Shown here piece after piece: positions 47,473 to 57,765 of a stretch of DNA of 64,000 nt. Origin of the DNA: Halomonas sp. KG2 (lineage in GTDB: Bacteria; Pseudomonadota; Gammaproteobacteria; Pseudomonadales; Halomonadaceae); assembly GCA_030440445.1 (NCBI GenBank), contig CP098528.1:434001-498000 (forward strand), given 5' to 3'. Both the position numbers and the translations under genes were made by a program. Below the pieces are notes generated by a model. The model saw nothing but the letters and a program-made list of their open reading frames with translations. It searched no databases and had not been told where the DNA came from. Position 1 is the stretch's first letter; each line of letters starts with the position of its first letter.

Positions 47473-48100
47473 TGCGGCCACTTTCGATACCCGTACTGAT
47501 ACCGCTATCCCGGTAGAGTCTCCGTTAGCCTTTAGCTACCGTCATAGCGGCGCTCCTCGTGCTGGTAGTTCAAGTCGGGTTCAGCTACGCGAGCGGTCAA
47601 TGCTTGGGCATTTGATCCTACGAGGCGGTGCCATCGTTCTCGACGAGGCGGTGCGCGACGTGCTGGGGATCAGTCTGCCTGGCAAACCCCAGGCGCTGGT
47701 GCAGGATGCCAGCGGCGAACGCTCTATTCAGTGGCTTTCCCCTGACGAGTGGCTGGTGATTGTGCCTGGCGGTGAGGAGTTCCCGCTAGAGACGCAGTTG
47801 CGGGAGCGCTTGGGGGATTCCCATTACGCCATCAGCGATGTCAGCGGTGGGCAGACGGTGTTAGAGATTACCGGAGAGGCGGCCCGCGAGCTGTTGATGA
47901 AAGCGGTGATCTACGACGTTCATCCTCGCCATTTTCCAGTGGGCAAGGGCGTTACTACCGTTTTCGCCAAGGCCACGACCATCCTTCGTCGGCCCAGTGA
48001 GGAGCGTTGGGAGTTAGTCGTGCGGCGCAGTTTTGCCGACTACTGCTACCGCTGGCTACTGGATGCAGCAGCAGAGTATGGCGTGAACGTAGAACAATAA
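47465..48100 (+). CDS. soxG: Sarcosine oxidase gamma subunit SoxG
   Basis: 211 residues with the SoxG/T-protein-like fold (QWLSPDEWLVIVPGGEE; YAISDVSGGQTVLEITGEAARELL; FADYCYRWLLDAAAEYG). It is a structural partner of SoxA and SoxB. ATG 47465 overlaps the soxA stop by 8 bp and has GGAG upstream. Confidence 0.92.
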   Translation: MSNAATFDTRTDTAIPVESPLAFSYRHSGAPRAGSSSRVQLRERSMLGHLILRGGAIVLDEAVRDVLGISLPGKPQALVQDASGERSIQWLSPDEWLVIVPGGEEFPLETQLRERLGDSHYAISDVSGGQTVLEITGEAARELLMKAVIYDVHPRHFPVGKGVTTVFAKATTILRRPSEERWELVVRRSFADYCYRWLLDAAAEYGVNVEQ

Positions 48101-48107
48101 GCAGGCA

Positions 48108-48128
48108 GGCCGAAACACTGTTTCGGCC
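48108..48128 (+). other. Strong hairpin between soxG and purU
   Basis: GGCCGAAAC (48108-48116) and GTTTCGGCC (48120-48128) form a 9-bp stem with a 3-nt loop. There is no T-run, so partial attenuation or mRNA protection is more likely than termination. Confidence 0.55.
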
Positions 48129-48162
48129 GCTATCTTCTGCCGCTAACAGAGATACATGCACT

Positions 48163-49029
48163 ATGAGCCGAATGAGTGATACCTGGATACTTGCCGCCCA
48201 ATGTCCAAGCCGTTTGGGAACGGTAGACGTCGTCACGCGCTTTTTAAAAGAGCAGCAGTGCTATATCACTGAGCTCAACTCTTTCGATGACCGGCTTGGC
48301 GGACGCTTTTTTATTCGTGCCGAGTTTCGTCCAGAGCGAGACGACTTCCATGAAGAGCGCTTCCACGCCGATTTTGCAGCGCGGGCAGGCGAATTCGATA
48401 TGCAGTTTGAGCTGACGGCGCCGGGCAAACGCACAGGCGCCGTGATTATGGTCTCCAAGGCCGATCACTGCTTGAATGATCTGCTCTACCGTTATCGGAC
48501 GGGCCAGCTTCCGCTGGATATCAAAGCGGTGATTTCCAACCATCCTGATCTGGAGCCGTTGGCAGCATGGCACGATTTGCCCTATCACTACCTGCCGATC
48601 ACGCCCGAGACGAAATTGCAGCAGGAAGCGCAGATACGCGAAATCATCGCGGATACTGACGCTGAGCTGGTGGTGCTGGCAAGGTATATGCAGGTACTCT
48701 CCCCCTCAATGTGTGAACTATTAGCCGGACGGGCTATCAATATTCATCACTCACTACTGCCCGGTTTTAAAGGCGCTAAGCCTTATCACCAGGCGTACGA
48801 AAAAGGCGTCAAGCTAGTGGGGGCAACGGCGCATTATATTAATAATGACCTTGATGAAGGGCCCATTATTGCTCAAGGGGTCGAGCCAGTGGATCACACC
48901 CACTACCCAGAGGATCTGGTTGCCAAGGGAAGGGATATCGAGTGCCTGACGCTGGCTAGAGCGATTAGCTATCACTTGGAACGTCGTGTGTTCTTTTATT
49001 CTGGGCGTACAGTGGTGTTTGGTAACTAA
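48163..49029 (+). CDS. purU: Formyltetrahydrofolate deformylase PurU
   Basis: 288 residues. An N-terminal ACT domain (WILAAQCPSRLGTVDVVTRFL) precedes a formyltransferase-like catalytic domain with INIHHSLLPGFKGAKPYHQA and GATAHYINNDLDEGPIIAQ, holding the catalytic Asn-His-Asp set. It hydrolyses 10-formyl-THF to THF and formate, regenerating folate for sarcosine oxidase and giving formate for FdsAB. It closes the sox operon, as in Pseudomonas purU1. Confidence 0.92.
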   Translation: MSRMSDTWILAAQCPSRLGTVDVVTRFLKEQQCYITELNSFDDRLGGRFFIRAEFRPERDDFHEERFHADFAARAGEFDMQFELTAPGKRTGAVIMVSKADHCLNDLLYRYRTGQLPLDIKAVISNHPDLEPLAAWHDLPYHYLPITPETKLQQEAQIREIIADTDAELVVLARYMQVLSPSMCELLAGRAINIHHSLLPGFKGAKPYHQAYEKGVKLVGATAHYINNDLDEGPIIAQGVEPVDHTHYPEDLVAKGRDIECLTLARAISYHLERRVFFYSGRTVVFGN

Positions 49030-49301
49030 GGTTTTTGGCTTATAGCTGTTAACGATAAACATACACAGTTCGAGCGCGCTTTTATAACTGGGCTACTGTC
49101 AGCACTAAGCGTTTTTCAGTTCGCTAGGTAGCCCTTAGTTATGTATAAGCATGCTAATGCGTGCTTAAGAATTTCGGTTTATAAAAATAAAAACTTATCC
49201 ATAAAAGATAGTTTCGTTTTATTTTTCATTACATCAATAACTTATTAAAACTTTCAGGCACCGCCTGAGTTTCCCCTGTTTATACGTCAAGAGGTGCTCC
49301 A
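49030..49301. promoter_or_regulatory. AT-rich spacer between purU and the serine dehydratase
   Basis: A long imperfect stem pairs ATAACTGGGCTAC (49084-49096) with GTAGCCCTTAGTTAT (49128-49142), two bases bulged, and probably ends the purU transcript. The next 120 bp are very AT-rich, consistent with a promoter for the serine dehydratase, with AAGAGGTG before its ATG. Confidence 0.45.
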
Positions 49302-50684
49302 ATGCCTATCAGTGTTTTCGACCTTTTTAAAATTGGAGTAGGCCCCTCCAGTTCCCATACCGTCGGGCCCATGCAGGCCGCTTTTAAGTATGTTACATCA
49401 CTACGCGAAGCCGACCTTCTTGATCAAGTGGCCCACCTGGACGTTCATCTTTATGGCTCACTGTCCGCGACGGGTGTAGGGCACGCAACGGATCACGCGA
49501 TTATTATGGGGCTGATGGGTGAGCGCCCCGACACGATTGATCCTTTGATTATTGGGCCATCCATTGCGTCGCTTAAAGAGAGTCAGTTATTAGAACTTGG
49601 ACGCCAAAAAACAATCGCTTTTGATTGGAATCGCGATATTTATTTCCATGAAGAGAGTTTGCCTCATCATCCTAATGCCATGCGGCTTGCTGCCTTTACA
49701 CATCAAGGTGAATTGCTGCATGAAAATATCTACTACTCGGTGGGGGGCGGTTTTGTTGTTGAACAAGCCCAGGTGGATATGCCGTTAGAGGACTTTGATG
49801 GGGCAACTATTCCCTACAACTTCGATACGGCTGAAGAGCTGCTAGCATTATGTAAAAAAGAGCAGCTGAGTATTAGCCGCTTAATGCTAGAGAATGAGAA
49901 AGTATGGCGGACGGAAGACGAGGTCAGAAATGAGTTGTGGCGAATCTGGCAAGTCATGTGTGAATGCATTGACAACGGGTTAGCCCATGAAGGGATATTG
50001 CCGGGTGGGTTAAACGTAAAACGCAGAGCTAAGCTGCTGCATCAGCGGCTTTTAGCGGCTGAACAGAATGATTGCCTAATCGCAACGACGTTTTCAGCGA
50101 TGGAGTGGGTCAATATTTTTGCGCTCGCGGTTAATGAGGAGAATGCCGCAGGAGGGCGCATGGTAACGGCGCCCACTAACGGCGCTGCAGGCATTATTCC
50201 CGCCGTGCTGCACTACTATATGAAATTTCAGCCCAACGCCTGCGAGAAAAACGTCGTGGATTTCCTGCTAGCGGCAGGTGCCATTGGCATTCTCTGTAAG
50301 AAGAACGCGTCGATATCGGGGGCGGAAGTGGGCTGCCAAGGTGAAGTCGGCTCGGCGTGTGCCATGGCGGCAGCTGGCTTAGCGGATGTGATGGGAGGAA
50401 CGCCCGAGCAAGTAGAGCATGCGGCCGAAATCGGCCTGGAACACAATTTAGGATTAACCTGCGACCCGGTGGGAGGGCTGGTTCAGGTGCCGTGTATCGA
50501 GCGCAACGCTATTGCCACCGTAAAAGCCATTAATGCAGCGCAAATGGCGTTGCATGGTGATGGCACTCACTTTATATCGTTGGATAAGGTCATTCGCACT
50601 ATGCGCGATACGGGTAGAGACATGCTTGATAAATATAAGGAAACTTCCAAAGGTGGACTGGCCGTCAATGCTATTGAATGTTAA
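49302..50684 (+). CDS. sdaA: L-serine ammonia-lyase (iron-sulfur type)
   Basis: 460 residues, single-chain SdaA type. The beta domain starts [24 protein letters not shown]. The catalytic domain holds the cluster cysteines in [14 protein letters not shown] and [18 protein letters not shown]. It converts serine to pyruvate and ammonia, the exit step for betaine carbon after GlyA. It follows the sox operon but has its own AT-rich promoter region. Confidence 0.94.
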   Translation: MPISVFDLFKIGVGPSSSHTVGPMQAAFKYVTSLREADLLDQVAHLDVHLYGSLSATGVGHATDHAIIMGLMGERPDTIDPLIIGPSIASLKESQLLELGRQKTIAFDWNRDIYFHEESLPHHPNAMRLAAFTHQGELLHENIYYSVGGGFVVEQAQVDMPLEDFDGATIPYNFDTAEELLALCKKEQLSISRLMLENEKVWRTEDEVRNELWRIWQVMCECIDNGLAHEGILPGGLNVKRRAKLLHQRLLAAEQNDCLIATTFSAMEWVNIFALAVNEENAAGGRMVTAPTNGAAGIIPAVLHYYMKFQPNACEKNVVDFLLAAGAIGILCKKNASISGAEVGCQGEVGSACAMAAAGLADVMGGTPEQVEHAAEIGLEHNLGLTCDPVGGLVQVPCIERNAIATVKAINAAQMALHGDGTHFISLDKVIRTMRDTGRDMLDKYKETSKGGLAVNAIEC

Positions 50685-50934
50685 TCGCTAATGTATCCGG
50701 CAGGGTAGTTAAATTATCAGTCGTTTGGGTGCGTTGTTTTAACGCCACTGAATGATTAAAAGCGATCTGCTTCGTTTAGGCACAACGAAGGCTGTTAGCG
50801 ATGGTGTCTGGCATTGTTACGTCAAGGCTAGCTAACAGCCTCCTACTTCTGGCTAGTGACAAAGCGCCGCAGGTAGTTCTGCATCTTTTCAGCTATCTTA
50901 AGTCCATTAGGTTATTTATTTAGAGGCTTTTGTT
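50685..50934. other. Spacer with two stacked inverted repeats after the serine dehydratase
   Basis: CTTCGTT/AACGAAG (50770-50776 and 50784-50790) abuts AGGCTGTTAGC/GCTAACAGCCT (50789-50799 and 50831-50841). The second is an 11-bp perfect repeat with a 31-nt loop. They may end the upstream transcript. A ribosome site precedes the rhodanese gene only weakly. Confidence 0.5.
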
Positions 50935-51543
50935 ATGGCTAGAGTTGCAAACTATTTTGCTGAGCTTCCGTACCGTAATTCTGCCCTTGCCACCTTGATT
51001 GCACTGAACATGAGTGTAATTACCGTCGCTCAGGCTGAAGATACGCCCTCTTATCGAGAAACGCAGTTGGGCTTGTATGTGAAAGCCTATGACCTGCTGC
51101 AGCAAGAAGACGATGCATTGTTGATTGATGTGCGTGATCCCGTCGAAATTAAATTCACTGGTTTTGCAGAACCCACTGATATTCATGTGCCATGGGTACT
51201 AACGGACACGACTCAGTTCGATGCTGATAGCAAAACATGGCCAACGGTACGTAATGTCAATTTTGCCGAACAAATCCGTGCCGCGCTCGAGGCGCATCAA
51301 ACAAAAGACGATACTCCAATCATCGTAATGTGCCGCTCTGGAGCAACCCGTAGCGCACCCGCTGCAGACTTGATCACAGAGATGGGATTTTCGCAGGTGT
51401 ATTCGGTTAGCGATGGTTTTGAAGGGGGGACGCTTGCTGAAGGTGACTCAAAAGGTGTGAGGGCGCGTGATGGGTGGCGTAATTCGGGATTGCCCTGGAG
51501 TTATGACGTTGATCCTGACATTGCTTGGTATGAGTCGAAATAG
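50935..51543 (+). CDS. Exported rhodanese-domain sulfurtransferase
   Basis: 202 residues. A hydrophobic N-terminus (about residues 15-35, ending VAQAED) looks like a signal peptide. The rhodanese domain includes ALLIDVRDPVEIKFTG and the active-site loop IVMCRSGATRSAPAAD with C133. The extended loop suits sulfur or thiol transfer in the periplasm. Its partner 52 bp downstream encodes an exported DsrE-like protein, so the pair may relay sulfane sulfur outside the cytoplasm. No sulfur-oxidation genes are visible nearby. Confidence 0.8.
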   Translation: MARVANYFAELPYRNSALATLIALNMSVITVAQAEDTPSYRETQLGLYVKAYDLLQQEDDALLIDVRDPVEIKFTGFAEPTDIHVPWVLTDTTQFDADSKTWPTVRNVNFAEQIRAALEAHQTKDDTPIIVMCRSGATRSAPAADLITEMGFSQVYSVSDGFEGGTLAEGDSKGVRARDGWRNSGLPWSYDVDPDIAWYESK

Positions 51544-51595
51544 CGCAGAAAAGCATTTAAAGCAGCGAATCGCACCTATTGATAAGGAGATAACG

Positions 51596-52051
51596 ATGCA
51601 TAAAACATTAGTAATGGCCGGTGTGTTAGCTTTAGTACCGATGGTGGCTACCGCAGATAACCACGATGCCGAGAGCGATAAAGCGTTAATGATTCTGACC
51701 AGCGGCGCAGTACAAACGCAATCAATGGCAATGATCTTAGGTAATGCGATGCGTCAGCAGGGCACGGATCTACATATCTTGCTGTGTGACGCCGCGGGCG
51801 ATCTCGCGGTAGATGGCTATGAAAGTGAATCAGCGGTCAATACCCCGCCCAGTAACCCAGCAGGGCAGGTTAAACCTGAAGGTATGTTGAAAATGTTGAT
51901 GGGTGAAGGCGTCAGTGTCGATGTATGTGCCATCTACTTACCCAACACCGATTACACCCAAGAAGATCTACTTGAAGGCGTTGGTGTTGCGGCTCCAGGA
52001 CCAATGGCAGAGATGATGCGCGACCCGGCCATTCCGGTATTCAGTTTCTGA
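51596..52051 (+). CDS. Exported DsrE/DsrF-like protein
   Basis: 151 residues. A signal peptide (LVMAGVLALVPMVATADN) is followed by a DsrE-fold core, DKALMILTSGAVQTQSMAMILGNAMRQQG, with candidate sulfur-carrying cysteines in LHILLCDAAGDLA and VDVCAIYLPN. ATG 51596 has AAGGAGATAACG upstream, so the longer reading back into the rhodanese gene is wrong. A strong terminator follows. The function is inferred as a persulfide acceptor for the rhodanese. Confidence 0.78.
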   Translation: MHKTLVMAGVLALVPMVATADNHDAESDKALMILTSGAVQTQSMAMILGNAMRQQGTDLHILLCDAAGDLAVDGYESESAVNTPPSNPAGQVKPEGMLKMLMGEGVSVDVCAIYLPNTDYTQEDLLEGVGVAAPGPMAEMMRDPAIPVFSF

Positions 52052-52077
52052 AACGTTAGTGCCATGTTGGCAGTATG

Positions 52078-52105
52078 AAGCCGCTACTTTTTAGTAGCGG
52101 CTTTT
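52078..52105 (+). terminator. Terminator of the rhodanese-DsrE pair
   Basis: AAGCCGCTAC (52078-52087) pairs with GTAGCGGCTT (52094-52103), followed by TT. Confidence 0.88.
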
Positions 52106-52331
52106 CTATGTGTTGGAGTGTTGCACCATGAGCTTTTCCAACAATACTTGAGAAATGATTGATACTCATACCATTAGTAGGGTGTACTTACGGTTACCCA
52201 CTTTTTGAGTGGTTGCTCCATGGAAGCGTTACTGGCTCTAACGCTGGCAGCGTTGTTTTGCACGGCATGACCATGTTCCATGGCGGTTTGCTTGTCTCAA
52301 GATTACCAACCACTCGGTATGCCATAAAGCT

Positions 52332-53264
52332 ATGAAATACACAGATTCCTCTATTACGCGTAAGTTAAAATTTCATCAGCTAATGGTTTTTGAGCAAGTG
52401 GTGTTAAGCGGCTCAATGCTACGCGCTTCCCAGATGCTCAATCTGACACAGCCAGCCGTTAGCAAAGTGATACATGATTTAGAAGTGTATTTTGACAGCC
52501 CGCTTCTCGTCAGGGGAAACCGAGGGGTAGTTCCCACTGAGCTAGGTGAGCTTGTTTTGAAACGTGCAAAGCTGCTGATGGCAGAGCTGCGTAGTCTGAC
52601 AGACGAAGTGAATGCTTTTCAGGAGGGAACCAGTGGTCATGTCGTCGTCGGCACGTTGATTTCGGCTTCAGTTTCCTTACTTCCAAAAGCAATTCGATTG
52701 CTTAAGCAAAGAGCACCCAACGTCATGGTGTCTTTGCGTGTCGGTCAGATGGATCAACTGTTTCCTGCAGTGGAAGTGGGCGACGTTGACTTGGTGGTCG
52801 GACGTGTTCCTGATGATTGGCGTTGGAGAGATGAGGCTAATAGCCTTACGGTGGAAACCCTCTACAGCGAAGAGCTATGCATTGTCGCTGGTGCGAAACA
52901 CCCCCTACACGCAAGCCAATCGTTGACCCTTGAGAAGTTACATCCCTTTCCATGGGTCCTGCCTACCCGAGAGTCATTACTAAGACGTACTGCCGACAAG
53001 CTTTTTGCTGAAGAGGGTTTGTCTGTTCCCAGCAATGTAGTGGAGTCTTTATCCATTCTGACCAATTTAACCCTGATGCAAGACCAGGAGACCGTTGCTT
53101 TGATGCCTTACGAGGCGGCTTTTCCTTTCGCTGAGGCTGGGCTTCTCAAGGTTTTTAAGCTTGGAAAGTCGCTGGCTTTTGGCGATATTGGTTGCTTCTC
53201 CGCTTCTGGTCGTGAGCTAGGCCCTGCTGCAAAACTGTTTCGTGAATGCCTCAAGGAGGCGTGA
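52332..53264 (+). CDS. LysR-family regulator, probably of the 3-hydroxyanthranilate operon
   Basis: 310 residues. The N-terminal helix-turn-helix is LKFHQLMVFEQVVLSGSMLRASQMLNLTQPAVSKVIHDLE, followed by a substrate-binding domain (VVVGTLISASVSLLPKAIRLL). It lies 220 bp before the operon on the same strand, not divergent as is usual for LysR. A pathway intermediate such as 3-hydroxyanthranilate is the likely inducer, but this is inference. Confidence 0.88.
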   Translation: MKYTDSSITRKLKFHQLMVFEQVVLSGSMLRASQMLNLTQPAVSKVIHDLEVYFDSPLLVRGNRGVVPTELGELVLKRAKLLMAELRSLTDEVNAFQEGTSGHVVVGTLISASVSLLPKAIRLLKQRAPNVMVSLRVGQMDQLFPAVEVGDVDLVVGRVPDDWRWRDEANSLTVETLYSEELCIVAGAKHPLHASQSLTLEKLHPFPWVLPTRESLLRRTADKLFAEEGLSVPSNVVESLSILTNLTLMQDQETVALMPYEAAFPFAEAGLLKVFKLGKSLAFGDIGCFSASGRELGPAAKLFRECLKEA

Positions 53265-53484
53265 CAACAGTGAATTTTTGCGAACAGCATTCTACTGCTA
53301 TGAATTTACAACGTTTATATAACCAGGTGCCCTTTTTGGATTAGCGGTTTGATGGGAGCCGGGAGCTGACAATGCCAGGTATTCCTTTTTTAGATATCTA
53401 ATGGGTTTTTATTGATTATGAAATGATATCTGCCCTGCCTACACTCTTTCCGAAATGAATTAAAACAACGTTTCGGAGACAACC
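53265..53484 (+). promoter_or_regulatory. Promoter region of the 3-hydroxyanthranilate operon with a LysR-type dyad
   Basis: AGATATC (53392-53398) and GATATCT (53425-53431) form a dyad about 55-95 bp before the first gene, in an AT-rich stretch. The operon opens with a GTG preceded by CGGAGA. Confidence 0.45.
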
Positions 53485-54951
53485 GTGTCGACCACAGCGC
53501 CCCAGCTTCTCAATTATGTCGGCGGTGAATTTCTTGCCACCGAACAGACTTTCCCCAATATCTCACCCATTGATGGCCGTTTGCTGAGTCAGGTCTGTGA
53601 AGCCGACGAAGCCTTAGTGGGGCGCGCCGTTAGTGCCGCCAAAGCCGCCCAAACTGGCCCTTGGGGCCGCACCAGTGCCAGTGAACGAGCCGATGTGCTG
53701 ATGCGCATCGCCGTGGGTATCGAGAGCCGTTTTGAAGAGTTTGTGGCCGCCGAAGTGGCCGACACCGGTCGCCCGGTGGAGCAGGCCCGCCGTCTGGATA
53801 TCGCACGTGGCGTGCACAACTTCCGTACCTTTGCCGAGCTTATCCGCCAGTCTGGCGGCGACTACTTCGAGATGCGTGCTCCCGACGGCAGCGATGTTTT
53901 CAGCTACTCGGTGCGTAAACCCCACGGTGTGGTTGCAATTATCTCCCCCTGGAACCTACCGATGCTGTTGCTCACCTGGAAGGTGGCCCCCGCCCTGGCT
54001 TGCGGCAACTCGGTAGTGGTTAAGCCCTCTGAAGAGTCTCCCTCCACAGCTACGCTGTTGGCCGAAGTGATTCATGACGTGGGGCTGCCTGAAGGCGTAT
54101 TCAACCTGATCCACGGCTTCGGTCCAGGTTCTGCCGGTGAGTTTTTGACCAAACATCCCGACGTAGACGCTATCACCTTTACCGGTGAATCTCGCACCGG
54201 CAGTGAAATCATGAAGGTGGCCGCTGAGGGTGTTCGTGACGTTTCCTTCGAATTGGGCGGCAAGAATGCCGCCGTGGTCTTCGCTGACTGCGACTTTGAG
54301 GCGGCGGTGGCTGGCGTGGCCCGCTCCAGTTTCACCAATGCCGGTCAGGTGTGCCTCTGCTCCGAGCGAGTCTATGTAGAGCGTCCTATTTTTGAGCGTT
54401 TCGTGGCCGCTCTCAAAGAGAAAGCCGAAGGGCTCAAAATCGGCTATCCGGACGAGCCCGGTGTTGATATGGGGTCAATGATCTCTCGTCAGCATCGCGA
54501 GAAGGTACTCAGCTACTTTGAATTAGCTCGGGAAGAGGGCGCCACTGTAGTGACTGGCGGCGAAGTGCCAACGTTTGGCGATGCTCGCGATCAGGGGGCT
54601 TATGTGCGACCAACTATCTGGACCGGCCTGTCCGACGATGCTCGTTGTGTTCAGGAGGAGGTCTTTGGCCCTGTCTGCCATATCGCCCCCTTCGACCGTG
54701 AGGATGAGGTGATCGAGCGGGTCAACAATACCATTTATGGCCTGGCAACCGCCCTCTGGACCCAGGATCTGGGCCGTGCCCACCGAGTTTCTCGCCAGTT
54801 CCATGTAGGCATGGTGTGGATCAACACTTGGTTCCTACGCGACTTGCGCACGCCCTTCGGAGGAGCGCGGCTTTCTGGCCTTGGCCGCGAGGGCGGCCGC
54901 CATTCCCTCGATTTTTATTCCGAACTGACCACCATCTGCGTTAACCCGTGA
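53485..54951 (+). CDS. nbaE: 2-Aminomuconate 6-semialdehyde dehydrogenase
   Basis: 488-residue NAD-dependent aldehyde dehydrogenase. The catalytic Glu is in SFELGGKNAAVVF and the catalytic Cys in NAGQVCLCSERVYVE, close to 2-hydroxymuconic semialdehyde dehydrogenases. In this operon it oxidises 2-aminomuconate semialdehyde, made by the decarboxylase at 59553. The order E-H-J-I-G-F-C-D matches the nba cluster of Pseudomonas fluorescens KU-7 as I recall it, minus nbaX. Confidence 0.87.
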   Translation: MSTTAPQLLNYVGGEFLATEQTFPNISPIDGRLLSQVCEADEALVGRAVSAAKAAQTGPWGRTSASERADVLMRIAVGIESRFEEFVAAEVADTGRPVEQARRLDIARGVHNFRTFAELIRQSGGDYFEMRAPDGSDVFSYSVRKPHGVVAIISPWNLPMLLLTWKVAPALACGNSVVVKPSEESPSTATLLAEVIHDVGLPEGVFNLIHGFGPGSAGEFLTKHPDVDAITFTGESRTGSEIMKVAAEGVRDVSFELGGKNAAVVFADCDFEAAVAGVARSSFTNAGQVCLCSERVYVERPIFERFVAALKEKAEGLKIGYPDEPGVDMGSMISRQHREKVLSYFELAREEGATVVTGGEVPTFGDARDQGAYVRPTIWTGLSDDARCVQEEVFGPVCHIAPFDREDEVIERVNNTIYGLATALWTQDLGRAHRVSRQFHVGMVWINTWFLRDLRTPFGGARLSGLGREGGRHSLDFYSELTTICVNP

Positions 54952-54965
54952 GCGAGGAGATTGCT

Positions 54966-55778
54966 ATGCATACTGCCCTGATCGAGGCCGCAGAGTGCCT
55001 CAGCCAAGCCCAGGCGACGGGACAACCTTGTAAGCCGGTGCGTGAGCTGATTGCCCGTGCCCAGGTGGAGGAGAACGCCGCTGACCCGGTGGCCTTAGCC
55101 TATGCCGTCCAGCAGTACAACACTCGCCTAGCCCGGAACCAGGGGCGTCGCCAAGTGGGCTTTAAGGTAGGGCTTACTTCCCGCTCCGTGCAGCAGCAGT
55201 TAGGGGTGAATCAGCCTGATTTCGGAGTGCTTTTCGCCGACATGGCGGTGGGTGACGGTCAGCCTATCGCAGTAGGTGCCGTGCTTCAGCCCAAAGTGGA
55301 AGCGGAGATCGCTCTGGTGCTGGCACATGACTTGGATCACGAGCGCCATACCTTAGCGGATCTGATTCGGGCTACCGCCTTCGCTTTACCTGCCATTGAG
55401 GTGGTGGGGAGTCGCATCGCTAACTGGGATATCCGCCTTGAGGACACTATCGCCGACAACGCCTCATCGGGCTGCTTTGTCCTCGGCAGTCGTCCAGTGA
55501 CGCTGGAAGCCCTCGACTTAGTGCGTTGCGGTATGAAGATGACCTTGCGCGGTGAGCCAGTGTCAGTGGGCGCGGGTGCTGCCTGTCTCGACAATCCCTT
55601 GAATGCCGCCGTATGGCTGGCCGATACCATGGCCCGCTTCGGGGAGCCGTTGCGCGCCGGTGACATTCTGCTCACCGGTGCTCTTGGCCCCATGGTGTCC
55701 GCAGCAGCAGGCGATATCTTTCACGCCGAAATACAAGGCCTGGGTGGTGTGACCGCTGCTTTCGCCAAGCCACAATGA
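54966..55778 (+). CDS. nbaH: 2-Oxopent-4-enoate hydratase
   Basis: About 270 residues of the fumarylacetoacetate hydrolase-like MhpD family. Metal-binding acids lie in [16 protein letters not shown] and the motif [20 protein letters not shown]. It hydrates 2-oxopent-4-enoate to 4-hydroxy-2-oxovalerate. ATG 54966 has GAGGAG upstream; the GTG 54948 overlapping the previous stop is less likely. It differs from the related decarboxylase at 57762. Confidence 0.87.
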   Translation: MHTALIEAAECLSQAQATGQPCKPVRELIARAQVEENAADPVALAYAVQQYNTRLARNQGRRQVGFKVGLTSRSVQQQLGVNQPDFGVLFADMAVGDGQPIAVGAVLQPKVEAEIALVLAHDLDHERHTLADLIRATAFALPAIEVVGSRIANWDIRLEDTIADNASSGCFVLGSRPVTLEALDLVRCGMKMTLRGEPVSVGAGAACLDNPLNAAVWLADTMARFGEPLRAGDILLTGALGPMVSAAAGDIFHAEIQGLGGVTAAFAKPQ

Positions 55779-55789
55779 GAGAAAAAATC

Positions 55790-56731
55790 ATGAGCAAAAA
55801 AGTCAAAGTGGCCATCATTGGCTCCGGCAATATTGGCACCGATCTGATGATTAAGATTCTGCGGCACGGCCAGTACCTTGAAATGGGAGCTATGGTGGGA
55901 ATTGATCCGGCCTCGGACGGTTTGGCGCGCGCCCAGCGCTTCGGCGTCCCTACGACTGCCGAGGGAATTGATGGTCTGCTGGCTATGGAGAATGTTGACG
56001 ACATCAAAATCGTCTTTGACGCCACTTCTGCTGGCGCCCATAAGCGTCACAACGAGATGCTACAAGATCGCGGCATCAACGTCATCGACCTGACCCCGGC
56101 AGCCATTGGTCCCTATGTGATTCCGTCGATCAATATGGATGAGCATCTGGACGCCCCGAATATCAATATGGTGACGTGTGGCGGTCAGGCCACCATCCCC
56201 ATGGTAGCAGCAGTTGCCCAGGTTGCTAGGGTGCACTATGGCGAGATTGTCGCCTCTATTTCCAGCAAGTCTGCTGGCCCGGGTACCCGCGCCAATATTG
56301 ATGAATTTACCGAAACCACTTCCCAGGCAATTGAATCCTGTGGCGGTGCTGCCAAGGGTAAGGCAATCATTGTACTCAATCCTGCCGAGCCTCCATTGAT
56401 CATGCGCGATAGCGTTTTTGTACTCTCTGAGGAGGCAGACCGAAACGCCATTGAAGCCTCTATCAATGCAATGGTGGCTGCGGTGCAGGAATATGTGCCG
56501 GGCTATCGCCTTAAACAGCAGGTGCAGTTCGAGTCAGTGCCCGCAGAGCGTCCGGTTAACTTACCCGGCCTTGGCCTAACTCACGGTCTCAAGACCTCGA
56601 TTTTTCTAGAGGTCGAAGGGGCTGCCCACTACTTACCGGCCTATGCCGGCAACCTGGACATTATGACCTCCGCTGCGAAGAGCTGTGCTGAGCGCCTCGC
56701 TGAAACCCGCTTGCTGGACGCCATTGTCTGA
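55790..56731 (+). CDS. nbaJ: Acylating acetaldehyde dehydrogenase
   Basis: 313 residues. The NAD-binding N-terminus is [20 protein letters not shown]. The catalytic Cys is in [14 protein letters not shown], and the C-terminal dimerisation segment includes [25 protein letters not shown]. It converts acetaldehyde to acetyl-CoA, channelled from the adjacent aldolase. ATG 55790 matches the family start; ATG 55775 overlaps the upstream stop. Confidence 0.93.
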   Translation: MSKKVKVAIIGSGNIGTDLMIKILRHGQYLEMGAMVGIDPASDGLARAQRFGVPTTAEGIDGLLAMENVDDIKIVFDATSAGAHKRHNEMLQDRGINVIDLTPAAIGPYVIPSINMDEHLDAPNINMVTCGGQATIPMVAAVAQVARVHYGEIVASISSKSAGPGTRANIDEFTETTSQAIESCGGAAKGKAIIVLNPAEPPLIMRDSVFVLSEEADRNAIEASINAMVAAVQEYVPGYRLKQQVQFESVPAERPVNLPGLGLTHGLKTSIFLEVEGAAHYLPAYAGNLDIMTSAAKSCAERLAETRLLDAIV

Positions 56732-56739
56732 GGAACTTC

Positions 56740-57765
56740 ATGATGAACAAGAAACTTTATATCTCTGATGTGACCTTACGTGATGGCTGTCATGCAGTGC
56801 GTCATCAGTACAGCATTGAGGATGTCCAGCGAATTGCCCGCGCGCTCGACGCAGCTAAAGTGGACTCTATTGAAGTCGCCCATGGTGACGGTTTGCAGGG
56901 GTCCAGCTTCAACTACGGCTTTGGAGCCCACAGTGATCTGGAGTGGATTGCCGCAGTGGCCGAGGTGGTCGAGCATGCCATGATCACCACCCTGTTGTTG
57001 CCTGGAATTGGCACCGTACATGACCTAGACGCCGCCTATGCTGCGGGTGCCCGAGGTGCACGGATTGCTACCCACTGCACTGAAGCGGATGTCTCTCGCC
57101 AGCATATCGAGCATGCCCGCAAGCTGGGTATGGATACTGTAGGATTTTTAATGATGAGCCACATGCAGACACCCGAGGGGCTGGCCGAGCAGGGTAGGCT
57201 GATGGAGTCCTTCGGTGCCCAGACCATTTACGTGGTGGATTCTGGCGGTGCCCTGACTATGGATGGCGTGCGTGATCGCGTAAGCGCCATGAAAGCAGTG
57301 CTCAATCCAGCGACTCAACTAGGCATCCATGCCCATCATAACCTGAGCCTCGGCGTGGCTAACTCTATGGCTGCGGTGGCAGCAGGCTGTGACCGAGTTG
57401 ACGCCAGCCTTGCAGGGATGGGAGCCGGCGCTGGCAATGCTCCCCTGGAGGTATTCATTGCCGCTGCTGAGCGTATGGGATGGAATCATGGCACTGACCT
57501 CTACACCTTGATAGACGCCGCCGACGATATAGTGCGCCCGCTGCAGGACCGTCCAGTGCGGGTAGATCGCGAGACCCTAGCGCTAGGCTATGCGGGCGTT
57601 TATTCCAGTTTTCTGCGCCACGCAGAGGCTGCCGCCGAGCGTTATGATTTGAAAACGATTGATATTTTAGTGGAGCTGGGCCGCCGCAAGATGGTGGGTG
57701 GCCAGGAAGATATGATCGTCGACGTGGCGTTGGATCTTCTGGCCAAACAGGGAGAGCCCGCATGA
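56740..57765 (+). CDS. nbaI: 4-Hydroxy-2-oxovalerate aldolase
   Basis: 341 residues of the DRE-TIM metallolyase family. The opening is [17 protein letters not shown], with metal ligands including the Asp of TLRDG and the two His of [14 protein letters not shown]. It splits 4-hydroxy-2-oxovalerate to pyruvate and acetaldehyde and forms a channelling complex with the dehydrogenase just upstream. GAGGAA precedes the ATG pair. Confidence 0.94.
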   Translation: MMNKKLYISDVTLRDGCHAVRHQYSIEDVQRIARALDAAKVDSIEVAHGDGLQGSSFNYGFGAHSDLEWIAAVAEVVEHAMITTLLLPGIGTVHDLDAAYAAGARGARIATHCTEADVSRQHIEHARKLGMDTVGFLMMSHMQTPEGLAEQGRLMESFGAQTIYVVDSGGALTMDGVRDRVSAMKAVLNPATQLGIHAHHNLSLGVANSMAAVAAGCDRVDASLAGMGAGAGNAPLEVFIAAAERMGWNHGTDLYTLIDAADDIVRPLQDRPVRVDRETLALGYAGVYSSFLRHAEAAAERYDLKTIDILVELGRRKMVGGQEDMIVDVALDLLAKQGEPA

